Under the pieces are notes generated by a model that saw only the letters and a list, made by a program, of their open reading frames with translations, did no database searches and had not been told where the DNA came from. Of a stretch of 26,722 nucleotides of DNA, positions 7,368 through 16,419 are shown in pieces; position 1 is the first letter of the stretch, and the number at the start of each line of letters is the position of its first letter. The position numbers were made by a program, and so were the translations under genes. The stretch comes from RGIG5612 sp963589005 (GTDB taxonomy: Bacteria > Bacillota > Clostridia > Lachnospirales > Lachnospiraceae). The stretch covers positions 1 through 26,722 of the forward strand of contig CAVAJR010000032.1 in the NCBI GenBank assembly GCA_963589005.1. The letters run 5' to 3'.

Positions 7368-10300
7368 TTAAAACAACGCATCTATCAATCGTTCCTTTAT
7401 ATAATAATCGGCCGCGCATCTCTTGAATTCATCACTGTTATGCTGTTTTACACACCTGAGCATATTATCAATTTCCGAATATTTTGAGCCGTCATATACG
7501 ATATTCAGATCCTCGTACCTTACTTCCATATTATCACGCCCATCCATTGAGAACACTACCTTGTCGCCATAAAACAATGTAAAGTATTTGACATAGCAAA
7601 ATCTGAATATCTCTTCCATTTCCTCTGTTTCACATATGCTCTCTCCTGCGCTGGTCAGTTCATATGTGATATGCGGTACGGACTCCGGATCCTTGGAAAA
7701 TGCGGATATAATTATAGTATTGAGCATTGTTGATGGCAATGCAAAATATTTTCCGTAATACTTGAATTCCTCCAGCATTTTACCCTTGCGAACCAGATTT
7801 GTCAGGTTATTTTCGAGTATTTTCAGCTGATTGGCATTCGGTGATTCCAGTTTTTGCCTGTACAGAAGATAGGCTATTATGCTCTCATCATCGAAATTTT
7901 CCCCATTCATCATGTCATTTTCCATAAAATCTATGAAGCTCATGTCAGATGATGTTTCGCACTCCATACCGCCGCTCATTATCTCTTCCAGATACATAAG
8001 TGCACGGAAATGAATATATCTTGCCGAAAGCTGTCTGTCGCCATTCTCCTCACGAAACTGCTTATAAATATATGCCACAATATCAGGATGCTCTCCCGTC
8101 CGGATCGACTTATTAAGAACTCGCTCTTCTACTGCATGAGCCGGTCTGTTATATGCGTTGCATGCTCTGAACATATCTATCAGAATGTCAAGCCTTCCGT
8201 TATAATACTTATACATATACCCAAACACCAGATCATCGAAGCCATTTGCCCCATATCCTGCCTCGCAAATAGCTGTAAGCACAGGATCTTCCTTGTCGCC
8301 TCTGGTATTAATATATGCATGTCCCAGCACTGCCAATGACTGCGGTGACAGGCAGTTTATGCCGTATTTTTTCACTTCATAATAAGCATTATCAATACGT
8401 CCGCGCTTGAGCATGATCATTATAAGCTCGCCACGGGTTTTGGCAGTAAGATCAAACTCGCTGAACTTGAGCAATTCATCATAGACATGCTCATCTTGAG
8501 AATTTTTGGAATAATATAATACCATTCCGTTTATAAGCTCCTGCTCGTAGCTCTTTCTGAAGGCGCCCTTATGCTGATGTGACGTGAAAAATTCCAGTAT
8601 CTCCACCGGCGGCTTATACGCCCTCAGAAGCGGCAGCGTGTCTCCTATCATCATATATTTGTTAATAGGAACATCCTTTATACAAAGGTCTATATATCTT
8701 TTGCTTTCTATAAGCTGATTAACCTTATATTGAACATGATAATATACATTATCATCAAAATCCTTAAACAGCAGCAGTGCCTCAGGAGAGTATATTTTCA
8801 CATAGGCTCTGCCATTTTTTAATGAACTTTCCTGATATACCTGCAGTTCCTTATGAAATACAAGAACACTTCGCATTCTGTCATTATCACACAGGATCTC
8901 CTTGATGCATATTACATCGAAGAAATTCGCTATCATATTCTTAGTAATTCTGTTATTTTCCAGAATATCCTTGTATATGACAGCCAGACATTCATTGTTT
9001 TGTCCCAATGATACCTGGTATTCAGCAAATTTTATTATAGAGTCGATACTGTTTCTGTAGCACTGCGGATTGACCGCCTTATTGGTTATGATATTGGCAT
9101 ACATATATGCTTTATATTCGTATAAAAGCTCAGTATGCTCCAGAAAATATGTAAGTACCGCTTCCAGAATCGGCTCCATCTGCCCCTGATCCAATGTATA
9201 AATATAATAGTTAAATATATTTTCAGACTGCAGTCCTGCCTTAACAGCTCTTGCAAAATATTTGTGATACATCGGCGTTCTGCAGTCAGCCTGGATCAGC
9301 ATCATGCATAGAGCTCCCAAGATGCTGCTTCCAAGATATTTTTCATAAGAAAATTGCAGCATATTTACGGCTATTTCCTTAGACGCTTCGTTATCCAGGA
9401 TATAATCATTATTTAATATAAGCTGTGCTGCCCGTTCTGATATTTCCGGTGACAAGAAATCATTCTTGGCAGCAAAATTAAGTATTTGTATTTCAAATAC
9501 TCCTACCTGCTTCATTAATTCAGGATGCTTTTTATATATTTTCAGCGCCTCTATATACATTATCGGGCTTGACAGCCTGCCTTGGTAAAACATGTGCTGC
9601 ATATCATCAAGCCTTTTTTGATAATTGTTGCGGTAGATAGGATCCATATTAGCCAGGATCCACATTATCTTCCAGTCAGGTGCCTTCTGAAATAAGCTAT
9701 ATACCTTCTGAAGCGCACCCATATCTGCAATATTATTGCCCCTTGCCGAGCTTAATTCCGGTTTGTCCTTAGGCGTATCGTTTATACGCTGTTCATCCGT
9801 CCAGTGTTCCTTATAAGTTACGCAATTAATAACCCCAGGCATCTCATCATACAGACTGGCCAGGTATATAAAATAGCACCTGAGCACATAATTTTTGTTT
9901 TCCAGCTTAGGTATCTGAGTTGCAACATATTCTATATAGTTTTTGGCAAATTCATATTCCTTTCTGGTTATATGCACCTGAGCTCTGAACAGCATCAGAC
10001 ATAATGAATTACCGCCGTCACCCGGTATATCACTTAAAAGTTCAAGGCTTTCCTGTTCCCATTGGCCCTGCTCAATCTTGCCCATCTGAAGATTCAGATA
10101 TTCTCTCTGAATCTGAAAAAGTTTTTCTTTAGGATTAACATCTGACAGTCTGATTATGATCTTATTATCTATCACTACAGGCACTTCAACGCGCTGTCCC
10201 GAGGATTTAAATACAATATTGGTATAATTTCTTCCGTTATGAAGCTTATTGGACAAAACCGTGAATCTGAACTCAAACTCGCGGTTATTGAATTCCTCAG

Positions 10301-10550
10301 ACGTAATTATCCTCTTGTCAAATGTTATGAAATTATCGCCGCAGTACGGTTCTATTTCCATATATCCTTGTACGTCCTGGTGCAAATGTATGCAATATTC
10401 GCCGTCAGATACCACATCTGATATTATGACACACTCTTCAATTGTACTAAATGAAGCTATTCCCTTCTTACCTGTCGCAACAAGGAATTCTTCATTCTCG
10501 ATCTTCTTGTTGCGTCCCAGCATAAGTGCTTCGTAAAGTAAATTACTCAT
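7368..10550 (-). CDS. Large Ig-like/alpha-solenoid protein (probably DUF5717)
   Basis: This 1060-residue protein has no signal peptide or obvious membrane segment and is probably cytoplasmic. Residues about 35-130 are beta-rich, with an Ig-like pattern ('GYMEIEPYCGDNFITFD' and then 'LHNGRNYTNIVFKSSGQRVEVPVVI'). From about 140 to 990 it is almost wholly helical, with TPR-like helix pairs such as 'LCLMLFRAQVHITRKEYEFAKNYI' (shown here only as an example). The last ~60 residues again include beta strands before a charged C-terminus. No catalytic motif was found. I associate it from memory with DUF5717. The ATG overlaps the 3' end of rarA by 8 bp (AATGAGTAA), so translation is probably coupled. 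Next to an Hsp70-like gene and a TPR gene, it looks like a scaffold or client-binding partner; that is inference. Confidence 0.75.
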   Translation of the reverse strand: MSNLLYEALMLGRNKKIENEEFLVATGKKGIASFSTIEECVIISDVVSDGEYCIHLHQDVQGYMEIEPYCGDNFITFDKRIITSEEFNNREFEFRFTVLSNKLHNGRNYTNIVFKSSGQRVEVPVVIDNKIIIRLSDVNPKEKLFQIQREYLNLQMGKIEQGQWEQESLELLSDIPGDGGNSLCLMLFRAQVHITRKEYEFAKNYIEYVATQIPKLENKNYVLRCYFIYLASLYDEMPGVINCVTYKEHWTDEQRINDTPKDKPELSSARGNNIADMGALQKVYSLFQKAPDWKIMWILANMDPIYRNNYQKRLDDMQHMFYQGRLSSPIMYIEALKIYKKHPELMKQVGVFEIQILNFAAKNDFLSPEISERAAQLILNNDYILDNEASKEIAVNMLQFSYEKYLGSSILGALCMMLIQADCRTPMYHKYFARAVKAGLQSENIFNYYIYTLDQGQMEPILEAVLTYFLEHTELLYEYKAYMYANIITNKAVNPQCYRNSIDSIIKFAEYQVSLGQNNECLAVIYKDILENNRITKNMIANFFDVICIKEILCDNDRMRSVLVFHKELQVYQESSLKNGRAYVKIYSPEALLLFKDFDDNVYYHVQYKVNQLIESKRYIDLCIKDVPINKYMMIGDTLPLLRAYKPPVEILEFFTSHQHKGAFRKSYEQELINGMVLYYSKNSQDEHVYDELLKFSEFDLTAKTRGELIMIMLKRGRIDNAYYEVKKYGINCLSPQSLAVLGHAYINTRGDKEDPVLTAICEAGYGANGFDDLVFGYMYKYYNGRLDILIDMFRACNAYNRPAHAVEERVLNKSIRTGEHPDIVAYIYKQFREENGDRQLSARYIHFRALMYLEEIMSGGMECETSSDMSFIDFMENDMMNGENFDDESIIAYLLYRQKLESPNANQLKILENNLTNLVRKGKMLEEFKYYGKYFALPSTMLNTIIISAFSKDPESVPHITYELTSAGESICETEEMEEIFRFCYVKYFTLFYGDKVVFSMDGRDNMEVRYEDLNIVYDGSKYSEIDNMLRCVKQHNSDEFKRCAADYYIKERLIDALF

Positions 10551-11913
10551 TTCGGTTCTTCAGGCGCTGCAGCCTGTCTTTCATATTTTTCTCATATCCA
10601 AGTACGCCCGGATAATAAAACTGCTCATTTATGATCTCGTCAGGAAGATATTGCTGTTTAACATAATGTTCCGGATATGCATGGGCATATTTGTAATCCA
10701 GTCCATGCCCTAATTTGGCGGCTCCGGCATAATGTGCATCTTGCAAATGTGGCGGTACAGACCTTATATCCGTCTTCTCTACAACCGCCATGGCCTTATC
10801 TATTGCCTCGATCGCAGAGTTGCTCTTAGGTGCTCCGGCAATATATATAACCGCCTCTGCTAACGGTATGCGCGCTTCCGGCATACCCAGCACATGAACA
10901 GCCTGCTGTGCTGCCACTGCGATCTGCAAAGCTCTGGGATCAGCACATCCCACATCTTCAGCAGCACATATCATGACTCTTCTTGCTATGAAATCTACAT
11001 CCTCTCCTGCATACAGCATCTTGGCAAGATAATAAATCGCAGCATCCGGATCGGAGCCTCTCATACTCTTTATAAATGCAGAAATAGTATCATAGTGATT
11101 ATCGCCGTCTTTATCATACCTGAGATTTTTCTTCTGTATGCATTCAGCTATAACATCCGTTGTCAGATGAATCGCCATTTCGCCGTTTTCGTACTGACCG
11201 CCGGATTCCCTTGAAATGCCGCTTACATCAGAAGGAGGTGTTGTAAGTATTGCAAGCTCTATAGCATTTAGTGCAATTCTGGCATCTCCTCCGGAAAAGT
11301 CAGCCAGAAAATTCATTGCATCATCGTCAATCACGGCACCATATGCACCCATTCCCTTTTCTTTATCATATACAGCTCTGTGAATTATTGTACATATATC
11401 TTGATGTTCAAGGGGTTTTAATTCATAAATCGTCGATCTGGATATGAGAGCTCCGTTAACCTCGAAATATGGATTTTCTGTTGTTGCGCCGATAAGGGTT
11501 ACTGTTCCGTCCTCCACAAAGGGAAGCAGATAATCTTGCTGAGCTTTATTAAATCTGTGGATCTCATCTACAAACAGAATAGTTTTTCGTCCGTATGCTG
11601 CAAGATTTGTTTTGGCCTGCTCAACTACCTCCACCATGTCCTTCTTGCCTGCAACCGTAGCATTGATCTGTTTGAATTCCGCCGAAGTCGCATTTGCAAT
11701 AACCCTTGCCAATGTAGTCTTGCCTGTACCACTGGGGCCATAAAAAATAACAGATGACAGTCTGTCGGCCTTAATAGATCTATACAAATGACTCCCCTCA
11801 GACAGGATATGCCTCTGTCCTACAAACTCTTCCAGAGTCTCAGGGCGCAGCCTTGAAGCAAGCGGGGCTTCCTTCTTTATTCTGTTTTGATGAGCATATT
11901 CAAAAATATCCAT
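10543..11913 (-). CDS. rarA: Replication-associated recombination protein A (RarA/MgsA)
   Basis: This is a AAA+ ATPase of the RarA/MgsA/WRNIP1 family, which acts at stalled replication forks in the cytoplasm; 456 residues is normal. Walker A is GPSGTGKTT (59-67), Walker B is ILFVDEIH (112-119), sensor 1 is GATTEN (142-147) and the arginine finger lies in 'ISRS' (about 157-160). The C-terminal tetramerisation domain shows 'MRGSDPDAAIYYLAKML' and 'ARRVMICAAEDVG', both diagnostic. The ATG is preceded by GGA at about -10. A 96-bp gap after the EPSP-like gene contains a plausible promoter. Its stop overlaps the start of the downstream solenoid gene. Confidence 0.96.
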   Translation of the reverse strand: MDIFEYAHQNRIKKEAPLASRLRPETLEEFVGQRHILSEGSHLYRSIKADRLSSVIFYGPSGTGKTTLARVIANATSAEFKQINATVAGKKDMVEVVEQAKTNLAAYGRKTILFVDEIHRFNKAQQDYLLPFVEDGTVTLIGATTENPYFEVNGALISRSTIYELKPLEHQDICTIIHRAVYDKEKGMGAYGAVIDDDAMNFLADFSGGDARIALNAIELAILTTPPSDVSGISRESGGQYENGEMAIHLTTDVIAECIQKKNLRYDKDGDNHYDTISAFIKSMRGSDPDAAIYYLAKMLYAGEDVDFIARRVMICAAEDVGCADPRALQIAVAAQQAVHVLGMPEARIPLAEAVIYIAGAPKSNSAIEAIDKAMAVVEKTDIRSVPPHLQDAHYAGAAKLGHGLDYKYAHAYPEHYVKQQYLPDEIINEQFYYPGVLGYEKNMKDRLQRLKNRNE

Positions 11914-11969
11914 ATAATCCGGTTCAGCCAGTTATCTTTTTAATATCTTTATCCAATAAACCTCAATCT

Positions 11970-11998
11970 ACTATAATAGATTTGAAGCTATTTTTAAA
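11970..11998 (-). promoter_or_regulatory. Possible internal promoter before rarA
   Basis: On the minus strand TTTAAA (11993-11998) and TATAGT (11970-11975) are separated by 17 bp, giving a predicted start about 50 bases before the rarA ATG. The -35 box matches consensus at only 4 of 6 positions, so the call is tentative. It would allow rarA and the downstream genes to be made independently of the EPSP-like gene. Confidence 0.35.
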
Positions 11999-12009
11999 GA
12001 GTTTTCCCG

Positions 12010-13497
12010 CTAGTCTTCCACCTGAATTGCCTGTATCCTGTCAAAAAATGCAGGATCTGCCTTCTCTATATATTCTGCTCCATATATAGATACCGCCCTT
12101 CTGCAAATGCATGATGCAGCACATTCCATCATAATAACCTGGCTGTTTCTGCCTCCATCCACATAACCGCCTGATAACGGCTCGTATCCGGGATCGCCTT
12201 CTATATATATGCTGCCCTCTGATTCCCATACCATTATGCCCATATTCTCAAGCGTTTCTATAACAGTGCGCGCCGCACTGTCATATTGTGATTCCTCATG
12301 CATGGTGCTGCCATCCTCAGCATTTGCAGCGCCCTTTCCTGTCGGCTCCTGATCAGAATCTTCATCTGCATTAAACACATTTCTAATGCAGGAGGTTCCG
12401 TCTGCAACACTGGCCAGAAGCGCCAGTGCAGGTATAAGCTTAGGTATGTTCCCTGCATCTATATCAAACGGATTCAGCTTCTCTTTAAAAAGCACAACCT
12501 GACCGGCGTTATTGGTATGGCGTCCTGTTATTTTTACATATTCAGCCTCTGAGGGATTAACATTATAGAGTATGCCATTTACGTTTTTTCCTCTCAGATT
12601 CGTAAAGAAGTTCTTCTCACTGTATTCCGGCGGATCCATTCCATATTCAATATGTGCCCCTGCTGCTTTTAAAATGTCAAGAATCACTCTCTCCTTCTGT
12701 GCTGAAAGCATGTTAAGTCCGGATATTACCACCGGACCGCCTCCGACTGCTCCGGCAACAAGCAGATATGCCGCACTGGTCCAGTCGCCTTCAACTGACG
12801 GAGCTGACGGCATATTATATGTCTGACCTCCGGCGATCTTAAAGGATGCGCCTATAAAGCCGCCCTTTCCGACAGGCTTATTATCCTGCTGTTCATTTAT
12901 CTGATATGATATGTCAATTCCGGCTTCAGATAATACCTTGAGCGTCATCATGACGCCTTCTTTATCCTCTAACTGTCCTTCTATCATCAGGCTGCTTTTT
13001 TCCTTAAGAAGAGGCAAGGCAAATAGTAAACCTGAGATCATATCAGCATCTGCACCCTTAGGCAGAATATATGTACCGGCTGTAAGGCATCCCCATATTT
13101 TAAGCTTATTATTATCTGAAATCTCATGATGAATCCCATGAATTTTCAATATTTTGAACAGATTGGCCATCGTCTGATCCATGAGATGCTGTGCTATAAA
13201 TATCTCACATTTGCAGCCCATTGCGGCTGCGATCGGGATTATCAGCTTATATGTTAGTGAACTCTCCCCGCATGGCAATTTATTTATCCCATCATAATTG
13301 GTCTGAATTGTATCAAGAAGTCCTAATTCTGACAGACATGTATATGTCGCCCTTATTCCTGTAGAAGCATTGCTTATGCTTATCTGATCATGTTCAGGTG
13401 TTAATGCCTGACTTATAAGATATCTGTGCATCAGCGGCATGTATTTGGCAGCTGATACCATACCTGTTATTTTTTTATTATCAATTGTTATTTTCAT
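12010..13497 (-). CDS. aroA: EPSP-synthase-fold protein with eroded active site
   Basis: The 495-residue protein belongs to the EPT (AroA/MurA) superfamily: N-terminal 'MKITIDNKKITGMVSAAK', 'CGESSLTYKLIIPIAAAMG' (76-94), 'ISGLLFALPLL' (154-164), 'SVEGDWTSAAYLLVAGA' (234-250) and 'IPKLIPALALLA' (351-362). Several EPSP synthase active-site positions are changed in a by-eye alignment (E. coli numbering): S23 to Y19, R100 to K84, R124 to Q108, the SSQ triplet 169-171 to D150-A-D152, catalytic D313 to K353, and the KESDR and DHR motifs are absent (404-408 and 451-453). K18 and R25 remain. An acidic insert of about 27 residues (377-404) replaces the loop before the lost KESDR motif. Annotation pipelines would call it aroA, but a working shikimate enzyme seems unlikely. 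It may have another ligand or role, or be decaying. It heads the operon. Confidence 0.75.
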   Translation of the reverse strand: MKITIDNKKITGMVSAAKYMPLMHRYLISQALTPEHDQISISNASTGIRATYTCLSELGLLDTIQTNYDGINKLPCGESSLTYKLIIPIAAAMGCKCEIFIAQHLMDQTMANLFKILKIHGIHHEISDNNKLKIWGCLTAGTYILPKGADADMISGLLFALPLLKEKSSLMIEGQLEDKEGVMMTLKVLSEAGIDISYQINEQQDNKPVGKGGFIGASFKIAGGQTYNMPSAPSVEGDWTSAAYLLVAGAVGGGPVVISGLNMLSAQKERVILDILKAAGAHIEYGMDPPEYSEKNFFTNLRGKNVNGILYNVNPSEAEYVKITGRHTNNAGQVVLFKEKLNPFDIDAGNIPKLIPALALLASVADGTSCIRNVFNADEDSDQEPTGKGAANAEDGSTMHEESQYDSAARTVIETLENMGIMVWESEGSIYIEGDPGYEPLSGGYVDGGRNSQVIMMECAASCICRRAVSIYGAEYIEKADPAFFDRIQAIQVED

Positions 13498-13506
13498 AGC
13501 AGAATA

Positions 13507-13535
13507 ATTTTATACCGCTGAGTTTTTTTCGTCAA
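13507..13535 (-). promoter_or_regulatory. Promoter of the EPSP-like gene/operon
   Basis: On the minus strand TTGACG (13530-13535) and TAAAAT (13507-13512) are separated by exactly 17 bp, an A-rich spacer; each box matches consensus at 5 of 6 positions. The ATG at 13497 begins only 9 bases after the -10 box. The predicted transcript therefore starts within about 3 bases of the start codon and has no ribosome binding site. Confidence 0.6.
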
Positions 13536-13549
13536 CATAAAGGCAAAAC

Positions 13550-13586
13550 GACCTGGCAGTGCATACATTATATGCATTACCAGGTC
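13550..13586 (-). terminator. Hairpin downstream of clpB
   Basis: A 37-base inverted repeat has arms of 16 bases (13550-13565 and 13571-13586) with one mismatch and one G-U pair around a 5-base loop. On the minus strand it is followed by GTTTTGCCTTTA, an imperfect uridine-rich tail, 140 bp after the clpB stop. It probably ends the clpB transcript before the promoter of the EPSP-like gene. Confidence 0.55.
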
Positions 13587-13622
13587 ATTATCAAATGTAA
13601 AATTATTGGACTAATGTAAACT

Positions 13623-13674
13623 GTGCACCTCGGCAACGGTCACTGTTCGAAAATGCCTATGTTGCAGGAATTCT
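13623..13674. repeat. Possible decayed copy of the GC-rich element
   Basis: Two blocks match the element at 2451-2560 in the same orientation and with nearly the same spacing: 13623-13634 against 2469-2480 (11 of 12 identical) and 13643-13658 against 2490-2505 (14 of 16). A GCAGG...TCTG block follows in both, closer in here. The GC-rich stems are not preserved. The alignment was made by eye, so chance similarity is not excluded. Confidence 0.4.
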
Positions 13675-13727
13675 GTACTCATGCACAACAAGGAGCTTCT
13701 CATCCTCCATCATCCGACAAACCGTAA

Positions 13728-16319
13728 TTAGTTTTCCACTACTCTTGCAGCTAATTCCGAATTACCATTTACATATATTTCAATTGTATCCTCCGGCTTA
13801 ATGTTGCCCTCAAGTATGATACGTGCAGCCAATGTTGTAACATTCTTCTGCAGATATCTCTTAAGCGGTCTTGCACCGTATGCCGGATCAAAGCTTCTGT
13901 CTGCAATCAGCTTACGTGCATCATCAGTAAGCTCAATATGAAGTTCTTTCTCTTCAAGGAGCTTGTTGATGCCCTTCATCTGAAGATCAATAATGCTTGT
14001 CACATCAGCCTTAGTAAGCGGCTTAAACATGATGATCTCATCCAGCCTGTTCAAAAATTCCGGTCTGAAGCTTCGTCTCAGCTGCTCCATTACCTGTGCG
14101 GATGCAGCCTCTGTAATATCACCGTTTGCATCAATGCCATCTAACAGGAACTGTGATCCTATATTAGAGGTCATGATTATAATTGTATTCTTAAAATCTA
14201 CGGTCCTTCCCTGTGAATCTGTAATTCGTCCGTCATCAAGAACCTGCAGCATTACATTAAATACATCAGGATGAGCCTTCTCAACTTCATCAAACAGAAC
14301 TACCGAATACGGATGTCTTCTTACTGCTTCTGTAAGCTGTCCGCCCTCATCATATCCTACATATCCCGGAGGTGCTCCAATAAGTCTTGATACAGAATGC
14401 TTCTCCATGTACTCGGACATATCGATACGAACTATATTATTTTCATCGTCAAATAATGCCTCCGCCAATGCCTTGGCCAGCTCTGTCTTGCCTACGCCGG
14501 TAGGTCCCATGAACATAAACGAACCTATCGGTCTTCCCGGTTCCTTTATTCCGGCCTTGCTTCTCCAGATTGCATCAACCACCTTATCAACCGCGTCGTT
14601 TTGTCCGATTACTCTCTTGTGGAGGATCTCAGACAGACCCAATATCTTATTTCTCTCAGTTTCATTTAATTTAGCTACCGGTATGCCTGTCCATCTTGAA
14701 ACGATCTTGGCAATTTCCTCCTCAGTTACCATCTGACGAACGAGTGACAGATCCTCTGCATTTGCCTTGGCTTCTGCATCTTCCAGTTCCTTAACAGCCT
14801 GCGGCAATTCGCCGTATTTTAACTGGCTTAATTTATCAAGGTCATAATTTCTCTCAGCTATCTCGATCTGATTGTTAATATCCTCGATCTTAGCACGCAG
14901 TGCCGACAGCTTCTCTACCGAACTCTTTTCATTTTCCCATTGTGCTACCTTGGCTTTATATTCATCTCTGAGTTCTGCCAGTTCCTTACGCAGCTCTTCC
15001 AGCCTCTCCTTGCTCAGCTTGTCAGTTTCCTTCTGAAGAGCATTTTCCTCAATCTCAAGCTGCATAACCTTTCTTCTTAATTCATCAACCTCTGTAGGCA
15101 TAGAATCCATCTCTGTCTTAATGAGCGCACATGCCTCATCAACAAGGTCAATTGCCTTATCAGGAAGGAAACGGTCTGTAATATACCTGTCAGATAAAAC
15201 AGCTGCATTAACAAGTGCCGAGTCTGTTATCTTGACTCCGTGGAAGTTCTCATACCTTTCCTTAATACCTCTTAATATAGAAATCGTGTCCTCCACTGAA
15301 GGTTCATTTACCATAACCGGCTGGAATCTTCGTTCAAGAGCTTTATCCTTCTCAATATATTTTCTGTACTCATCAAGTGTAGTGGCACCTATACAATGAA
15401 GCTCACCTCTTGCCAGCATAGGCTTAAGCATGTTGCCGGCGTCCATTGAGCCTTCCGATGCACCTGCACCTACGATCGTATGAATCTCATCGATAAACAG
15501 AATGATCTGTCCGTCGCTTTCCTTTACCTCCTGAAGCACGGCCTTAAGTCGTTCCTCAAACTCACCTCTGTACTTAGCGCCTGCAACAAGAGAACCCATA
15601 TCAAGGCTGAAGATTGTCTTGTCCTTAAGTCCTTCAGGTACATCGCCCTTAACAATTCTCTGTGCCAATCCCTCTACTACTGCTGTCTTGCCGACACCAG
15701 GCTCACCGATAAGAACCGGGTTATTCTTCGACTTTCTGGACAGTATACGGATCGTATTCCTTATCTCGCTGTCTCGGCCGATAACGGGATCGAGCTTCTG
15801 CTCTCTTGCTTTCTGTACTAAATCCTGACCGTATTTTTCAAGAGCTTCATAAGTTGCTTCCGGATTATCAGTTGTAATCCTCTGATTGCCTCTGATTGGT
15901 GCCAGTGCCTTAAGGAAATTCTCTCTTGTAATATTGTACCTCTTGAACAGTTCCTTGACTTCCTTGCTGCCCTTCTTCATCATGCATAAAACAAGATGCT
16001 CAACAGATACATATTCATCTCCCATTGCCTTGGCTTCATCCTCGGCATTTATCAAAACATCATTTAATGCTGCGCTGATACTCTGCTGCCCGCCGCGAAC
16101 TTTAGGTTTCTTCCGGATCAAATCCATGACAGATGCCTTAAAATCCTCCGGTTCTATCTCCATCTTCTGAAGGAGTTTCTTAACGAGACTGTCCTCGAGT
16201 TCAAGCATGCTATAAAGCAAATGCTCGCAATCTATCTGCGGGTTGCCATAATTATTGGCAAGCTTCTGACAGTTTTCTATAGCTTCCATTGCATTTCTGG
16301 TAAATTTATTAATATTCAT
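13728..16319 (-). CDS. clpB: ATP-dependent disaggregase ClpB
   Basis: ClpB is a hexameric AAA+ chaperone that pulls proteins out of aggregates together with DnaK. The chosen start (ATG 16319) gives 863 residues, the family norm, beginning MNINKFTRNAMEAIENC. Features in order: Clp N-domain (1-145), Walker A1 GEPGVGKT (205-212), Walker B1 around 273-278, the coiled-coil middle domain (about 405-525) that separates ClpB from ClpA/ClpC, Walker A2 GPTGVGKT (605-612), Walker B2 VVLFDE (673-678), and the C-terminal domain. The frame is open for 36 more codons upstream, but GGGTGGTG precedes 16319 and the promoter lies inside that extension, so the longer start is wrong. It is a single-gene unit flanked by hairpins. 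Confidence 0.98.
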   Translation of the reverse strand: MNINKFTRNAMEAIENCQKLANNYGNPQIDCEHLLYSMLELEDSLVKKLLQKMEIEPEDFKASVMDLIRKKPKVRGGQQSISAALNDVLINAEDEAKAMGDEYVSVEHLVLCMMKKGSKEVKELFKRYNITRENFLKALAPIRGNQRITTDNPEATYEALEKYGQDLVQKAREQKLDPVIGRDSEIRNTIRILSRKSKNNPVLIGEPGVGKTAVVEGLAQRIVKGDVPEGLKDKTIFSLDMGSLVAGAKYRGEFEERLKAVLQEVKESDGQIILFIDEIHTIVGAGASEGSMDAGNMLKPMLARGELHCIGATTLDEYRKYIEKDKALERRFQPVMVNEPSVEDTISILRGIKERYENFHGVKITDSALVNAAVLSDRYITDRFLPDKAIDLVDEACALIKTEMDSMPTEVDELRRKVMQLEIEENALQKETDKLSKERLEELRKELAELRDEYKAKVAQWENEKSSVEKLSALRAKIEDINNQIEIAERNYDLDKLSQLKYGELPQAVKELEDAEAKANAEDLSLVRQMVTEEEIAKIVSRWTGIPVAKLNETERNKILGLSEILHKRVIGQNDAVDKVVDAIWRSKAGIKEPGRPIGSFMFMGPTGVGKTELAKALAEALFDDENNIVRIDMSEYMEKHSVSRLIGAPPGYVGYDEGGQLTEAVRRHPYSVVLFDEVEKAHPDVFNVMLQVLDDGRITDSQGRTVDFKNTIIIMTSNIGSQFLLDGIDANGDITEAASAQVMEQLRRSFRPEFLNRLDEIIMFKPLTKADVTSIIDLQMKGINKLLEEKELHIELTDDARKLIADRSFDPAYGARPLKRYLQKNVTTLAARIILEGNIKPEDTIEIYVNGNSELAARVVEN

Positions 16320-16367
16320 ATTATCACCACCCTGTGTGTTTTCATCTGCATCATTTGTGCTAGTCGT

Positions 16368-16396
16368 ACTATAACACATAATATAGACTTGTGCAA
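16368..16396 (-). promoter_or_regulatory. clpB promoter
   Basis: TTGCAC (16391-16396) and TATAGT (16368-16373) on the minus strand are separated by 17 bp, a close housekeeping sigma match, giving a 5' leader of about 40 bases. I see no CIRCE repeat (TTAGCACTC-N9-GAGTGCTAA) and no CtsR heptamer repeat (GGTCAAA), the two usual heat-shock operators in Firmicutes. Confidence 0.65.
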
Positions 16397-16419
16397 TACT
16401 TTTTTTCGCAAACTCACAG

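Noticed and set aside
11964..11981. Near-palindrome AATCTACTATAATAGATT as an operator
   Set aside because: The sequence overlaps the possible rarA -10 box, and short AT-rich palindromes of this size are common by chance; no second site is present.
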